Positions 61,861 through 64,000 of a DNA stretch of 64,000 nucleotides are shown here, piece by piece. The position numbers were made by a program, and so were the translations under genes. The DNA is from Pseudotamlana agarivorans (GTDB lineage: Bacteria > Bacteroidota > Bacteroidia > Flavobacteriales > Flavobacteriaceae), in the NCBI RefSeq assembly GCF_001642835.1, contig NZ_LXEI01000001.1:620001-684000 (forward strand). The letters run 5' to 3'. The notes beneath the pieces are model-generated. The model was not told the DNA's origin, ran no database searches, and saw only the letters and a program-made list of their open reading frames with translations. Numbering within the stretch: the first letter of the stretch is position 1; every line of letters starts with the position of its first letter.

Positions 61861-62757
61861 TTAAAGCCTTTTCATTTTGCTATACATCCTATCGGCTTCA
61901 TTTGAGCCGTTTTTTTGGTTGTTTAATTCCCTTTGGCTATTTGAGGTCCACTGAATCACAAAATTTTTAAATCTGGGCATGAGTTGAGCTGCTACAAAAT
62001 CAATTTTGCCTTGGCTTAATTCAATTTCCATTTTGTTGTTGAAGGTGTCCACCAGCTTTTTTTTGTCCTTGATGTTTTTGTGGTTTTGAGACCAAAGGAT
62101 GTCCAGCTCTTGTTGTTTTTCTTTTTTGAGGATTTGTAAAGCCGTTAGTTCTTTTTCAAAATTTAAATCATCAGAAACGGGAGCGGGAATTTTGTCTACA
62201 TCACTTTTAGGGGTTTCAGCTACTTCCTTTAATTCACTCTCTTTATTTTCCTTTACTTCCTTTACTTCCTTTACTTTATTGCGATCGCCCCCCGAGTTCG
62301 CCCCCGAGTTCGCCCCCGACTTATTGCTTTTTATTCTGTTATTTAGTGCTATAATTTCATCATTTGACAGCTGGTATAACTGTTCCTTAGTAGCGTGACC
62401 ATATCTTATAAGATTCCCTATTATTCCGTTTACTGAATCCCTGTCTTTAAATGCCATCCTAGAAATAAAGCTCTTAGAATAGAAGTATGTTTTATCCTTA
62501 TAAATCTCAAATAGACCAAAATTTTCTATAACACTTTTAATCACCTCAGAATCTTCTCTAAGCTCATAAGCAATTAAATCATAATCTAATTTAGCAGCAT
62601 AGTTTGTACATGATCCTAAACGCTCTAAAAGCATAAAATACACACCATACCCCAAGGCACCGTGTTTCATTCGTAACAAAATTATTTTTTCGTCATTTCT
62701 AGCGTTACAATCATGACTGAAATACACCGCTTTTAAATCTTTATTTTTTTTAGCCAT
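61861..62757 (-). CDS. DUF4373 (Lin1244/Lin1753-type) replication protein
   Basis: 298 residues from the ATG at 62757. The N-terminal 100 residues (AVYFSHDCNARNDEKIILLR and LGYGVYFMLLERL) match the DUF4373/Lin1244 winged-helix domain of DnaD-like replication proteins in mobile elements. A low-complexity linker follows: KSGANSGANSGG, coded by a 12-nt unit repeated three times (TCGGGGGCGAAC), then KVKEVKEVKE. The C-terminus is helical. Probably element replication or mobilisation; the linker has likely expanded by slippage. Confidence 0.75.
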   Translation of the reverse strand: MAKKNKDLKAVYFSHDCNARNDEKIILLRMKHGALGYGVYFMLLERLGSCTNYAAKLDYDLIAYELREDSEVIKSVIENFGLFEIYKDKTYFYSKSFISRMAFKDRDSVNGIIGNLIRYGHATKEQLYQLSNDEIIALNNRIKSNKSGANSGANSGGDRNKVKEVKEVKENKESELKEVAETPKSDVDKIPAPVSDDLNFEKELTALQILKKEKQQELDILWSQNHKNIKDKKKLVDTFNNKMEIELSQGKIDFVAAQLMPRFKNFVIQWTSNSQRELNNQKNGSNEADRMYSKMKRL

Positions 62758-62898
62758 TTCTACTGTTTTATAAATTCCACATACCAATCAAGACCATATT
62801 TAAGGTGTACTTTGGTTTAGGTATAGCGTGTTCAGGCATTACAAGGATGTTTAGCCTTTAAATTAGCGTATTTGAGAGCCTTTAATGCTTCTAATGAG

Positions 62899-63213
62899 TT
62901 ATTCATTAGCTACTTCCTTTAGAGACTCATCATCATCTTCAAAATACTTCGGATTTGTACTGTAATAATTTGCTGGAGCTTTAGAAATTTCACAAAACCC
63001 CTTTCTAACCTCAACAATTAGATTTTCATCTTTCAATTGTGCAACATATCTGCATATTGAGGCCCTATAAATTCTAGTTTCCATAGACACCATTAACATA
63101 GTCTTAGGTGCTTCATAAAAAGAACTATAGACGCGTTTTATTTGTGAAGTGACTGGAAGATTATTTGTATCTTGCCAGTGGTTAAAATCTGGTCTGTTAT
63201 TATGGTCTTTCAT
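62899..63213 (-). CDS. Winged-helix-like hypothetical protein (104 aa), element gene
   Basis: 104 residues. SMETRIYRASICRYVAQLKD and LIVEVRKGFCEISKAPANYY fit a winged-helix DNA-binding domain, as in small regulators beside DUF4373 genes. No close family recognised. It lies upstream of the DUF4373 gene with a gap of about 140 nt. Confidence 0.6.
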   Translation of the reverse strand: MKDHNNRPDFNHWQDTNNLPVTSQIKRVYSSFYEAPKTMLMVSMETRIYRASICRYVAQLKDENLIVEVRKGFCEISKAPANYYSTNPKYFEDDDESLKEVANE

Positions 63214-63227
63214 ATCTCAGACCTTTT

Positions 63228-63569
63228 TTATTTAGATAGAAGATTATCTACATCGGTTTTGATATTAGCGTTTGTTTTTACCTTTCCGCCTTTTAACCAC
63301 TCATCTATCTCAGATTTTAAGAAATAGATTTTTTTACCTCGTTTGTAGTACGGCACTTCATTACGTGATATTTTAGAATACCATGTAGATTTAGCGCGTT
63401 TTTCCGGATCGTAATCTAAAAGCCAATTTAGATCTTTCCATGATTCAACAGCTTGAGTAGCTGGTTGTGATTCCTGTCTAGCAAATAACATGCTAGTTAA
63501 TTTGTCAACCTTCTTGTTTAAAAGTGTAACGGCTGCAGGTAAATCATTGTGAGAGAATTCATATTCCAT
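63228..63569 (-). CDS. Helix-turn-helix excisionase-type DNA-binding protein
   Basis: 113 residues. The C-terminal part has WYSKISRNEVPYYKRGKKIY and FLKSEIDEWLKGGK, the pattern of the excisionase/MerR-type wHTH. It probably assists the integrase in excision or regulates element genes. It is 14 nt from the next gene (62899). Confidence 0.75.
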   Translation of the reverse strand: MEYEFSHNDLPAAVTLLNKKVDKLTSMLFARQESQPATQAVESWKDLNWLLDYDPEKRAKSTWYSKISRNEVPYYKRGKKIYFLKSEIDEWLKGGKVKTNANIKTDVDNLLSK

Positions 63570-63696
63570 AATTATATCAGATTTATTTGGTGTTAATAAT
63601 AATCTGATGCTAAATTATGGAGTTTTTATATTGTAACTTGCTGATATTCACTTGTATAAACTTGCAAACAAGAAAATACAAGTTTGTACAACATGC

Positions 63697-64000
63697 CTAT
63701 TTTATTATAGATTTAATGTATTGTTTCTTTTTTTCTAATTCCTCAAAATCCGTAAGGTCATTAAATTTATGCCCATTCATCGCGTTATAACTAGCTATAT
63801 CCCAGTCAAATTCAACCTTACAACAATCATGAAACTTCTTAGCAATCCGTTCCTCAGGCAATAAATTTAATTTTTGTAATGCTAATAGCAATATTTTCAA
63901 TCCCTTTCCTTTGATATTCTTATACTGAACTTTTACACCTTCAACAATTTCGGTACTTTTTTCATGTGTTATCAAGTCACTTAATTTTAATTTTTGTTTA
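63697..64000 (-). CDS. Hypothetical element protein, partial (open to the window edge)
   Basis: The minus-strand frame ends at 63697 and has no stop up to the window edge, reading KQKLKLSDL before the apparent TTG at 63975, so it is probably longer than 92 residues. The visible part is basic (KGKGLKILLLALQKLN) with a CC in KFHDCCKVEF. No family recognised. Confidence 0.5.
   Translation of the reverse strand, partial: KQKLKLSDLITHEKSTEIVEGVKVQYKNIKGKGLKILLLALQKLNLLPEERIAKKFHDCCKVEFDWDIASYNAMNGHKFNDLTDFEELEKKKQYIKSIIK

Larger units (their letters stand above)
58125..64000. mobile_element. Left end of a tRNA-integrated genetic element (extends beyond the window)
   Basis: The element runs from the tRNA fragment to the window end. 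It carries a tyrosine integrase next to the attachment site, a lipoprotein cargo gene, and a block of minus-strand genes including a DUF4373 replication-type protein and an excisionase-like HTH protein. Several proteins have no recognisable relatives. The right end and the intact tRNA lie outside. Confidence 0.75.

Noticed and set aside
62099-62398. 99-codon plus-strand ORF rich in Ser and Phe
   Set aside because: Antisense to the low-complexity KVKE and GANSG linker of the DUF4373 gene.
1-64000. CRISPR arrays, rRNA, complete tRNA genes
   Set aside because: No regular spaced repeats and no rRNA-like sequence seen; only the 47-nt tRNA fragment at 58125.

Overview
The window is about 64 kb of low-GC chromosome from a member of the Bacteroidetes, almost certainly a Flavobacteriaceae and probably marine. 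The evidence is the TAnnTTTG type of -7 promoter box in front of many genes, the lack of Shine-Dalgarno sites, a TonB receptor with a DUF4374 lipoprotein, a T9SS sorting domain on a GH117-like enzyme, a tyrosine ammonia-lyase of the flexirubin type, and the conserved acpP-fabF-rnc-IPExxxVDY-pyk block.

Layout. 1-2.6 kb: a truncated endonuclease/exonuclease/phosphatase membrane protein, a YciI-like lipoprotein, a CYTH protein and DNA polymerase IV. 2.6-6.8 kb: an XusAB-like TonB receptor and DUF4374 lipoprotein behind two copies of a putative Fur box. 6.8-15 kb: pyk, an IPExxxVDY protein, rnc, fabF and acpP on the minus strand, split by a frameshifted PAAR-lipase effector and a probable lipoprotein immunity gene. 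15.4-19.9 kb: purN, an RNase HI, a PfkB kinase and a PurF-type amidotransferase. 20-25 kb: repeat-rich DNA with duplicated small transcripts, a secreted GH117-like enzyme, a 32-nt inverted repeat, several tiny peptide genes and a copy of the 3' end of the superoxide dismutase gene. 25-36.4 kb: addA, kbl, an OmpA protein, addB, an alpha/beta hydrolase and glpD. 36.4-40.4 kb: an HTH regulator among hypothetical genes, a candidate small RNA and a YtxH/holin-like envelope operon. 40.5-43.1 kb: an arsenic resistance operon. 43.7-58.1 kb: two operons resembling part of a flexirubin/aryl-polyene cluster (TAL, KR, KS, ACP, then GT2, MMPL-acyltransferase, FAD oxidoreductase, cupin, C45 acyltransferase, AMP ligase). 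58.1 kb to the end: the left end of an integrative element, bounded by the 3' part of a tRNA gene next to a tyrosine integrase.

The least expected observation is a promoter architecture found four times between 36.6 and 43.5 kb. Each copy has a GACA-N5-TGTC inverted repeat whose start lies exactly 25 nt beyond a minus-strand TAnnTTTG box, and none has a -33 TTTG. The repeat is therefore centred near -41, the usual place for a class II activator. One copy drives a roughly 135-nt transcript that lacks an obvious ORF and ends in an intrinsic terminator (candidate sRNA). Two lie in front of short operons of unknown function, and one lies in front of a 42-aa peptide whose N-terminus (LELD) matches another tiny peptide at 23.1 kb. 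This looks like an undescribed local regulon.

All functional calls come from reading the sequence and from memory of protein families. No database search was run.
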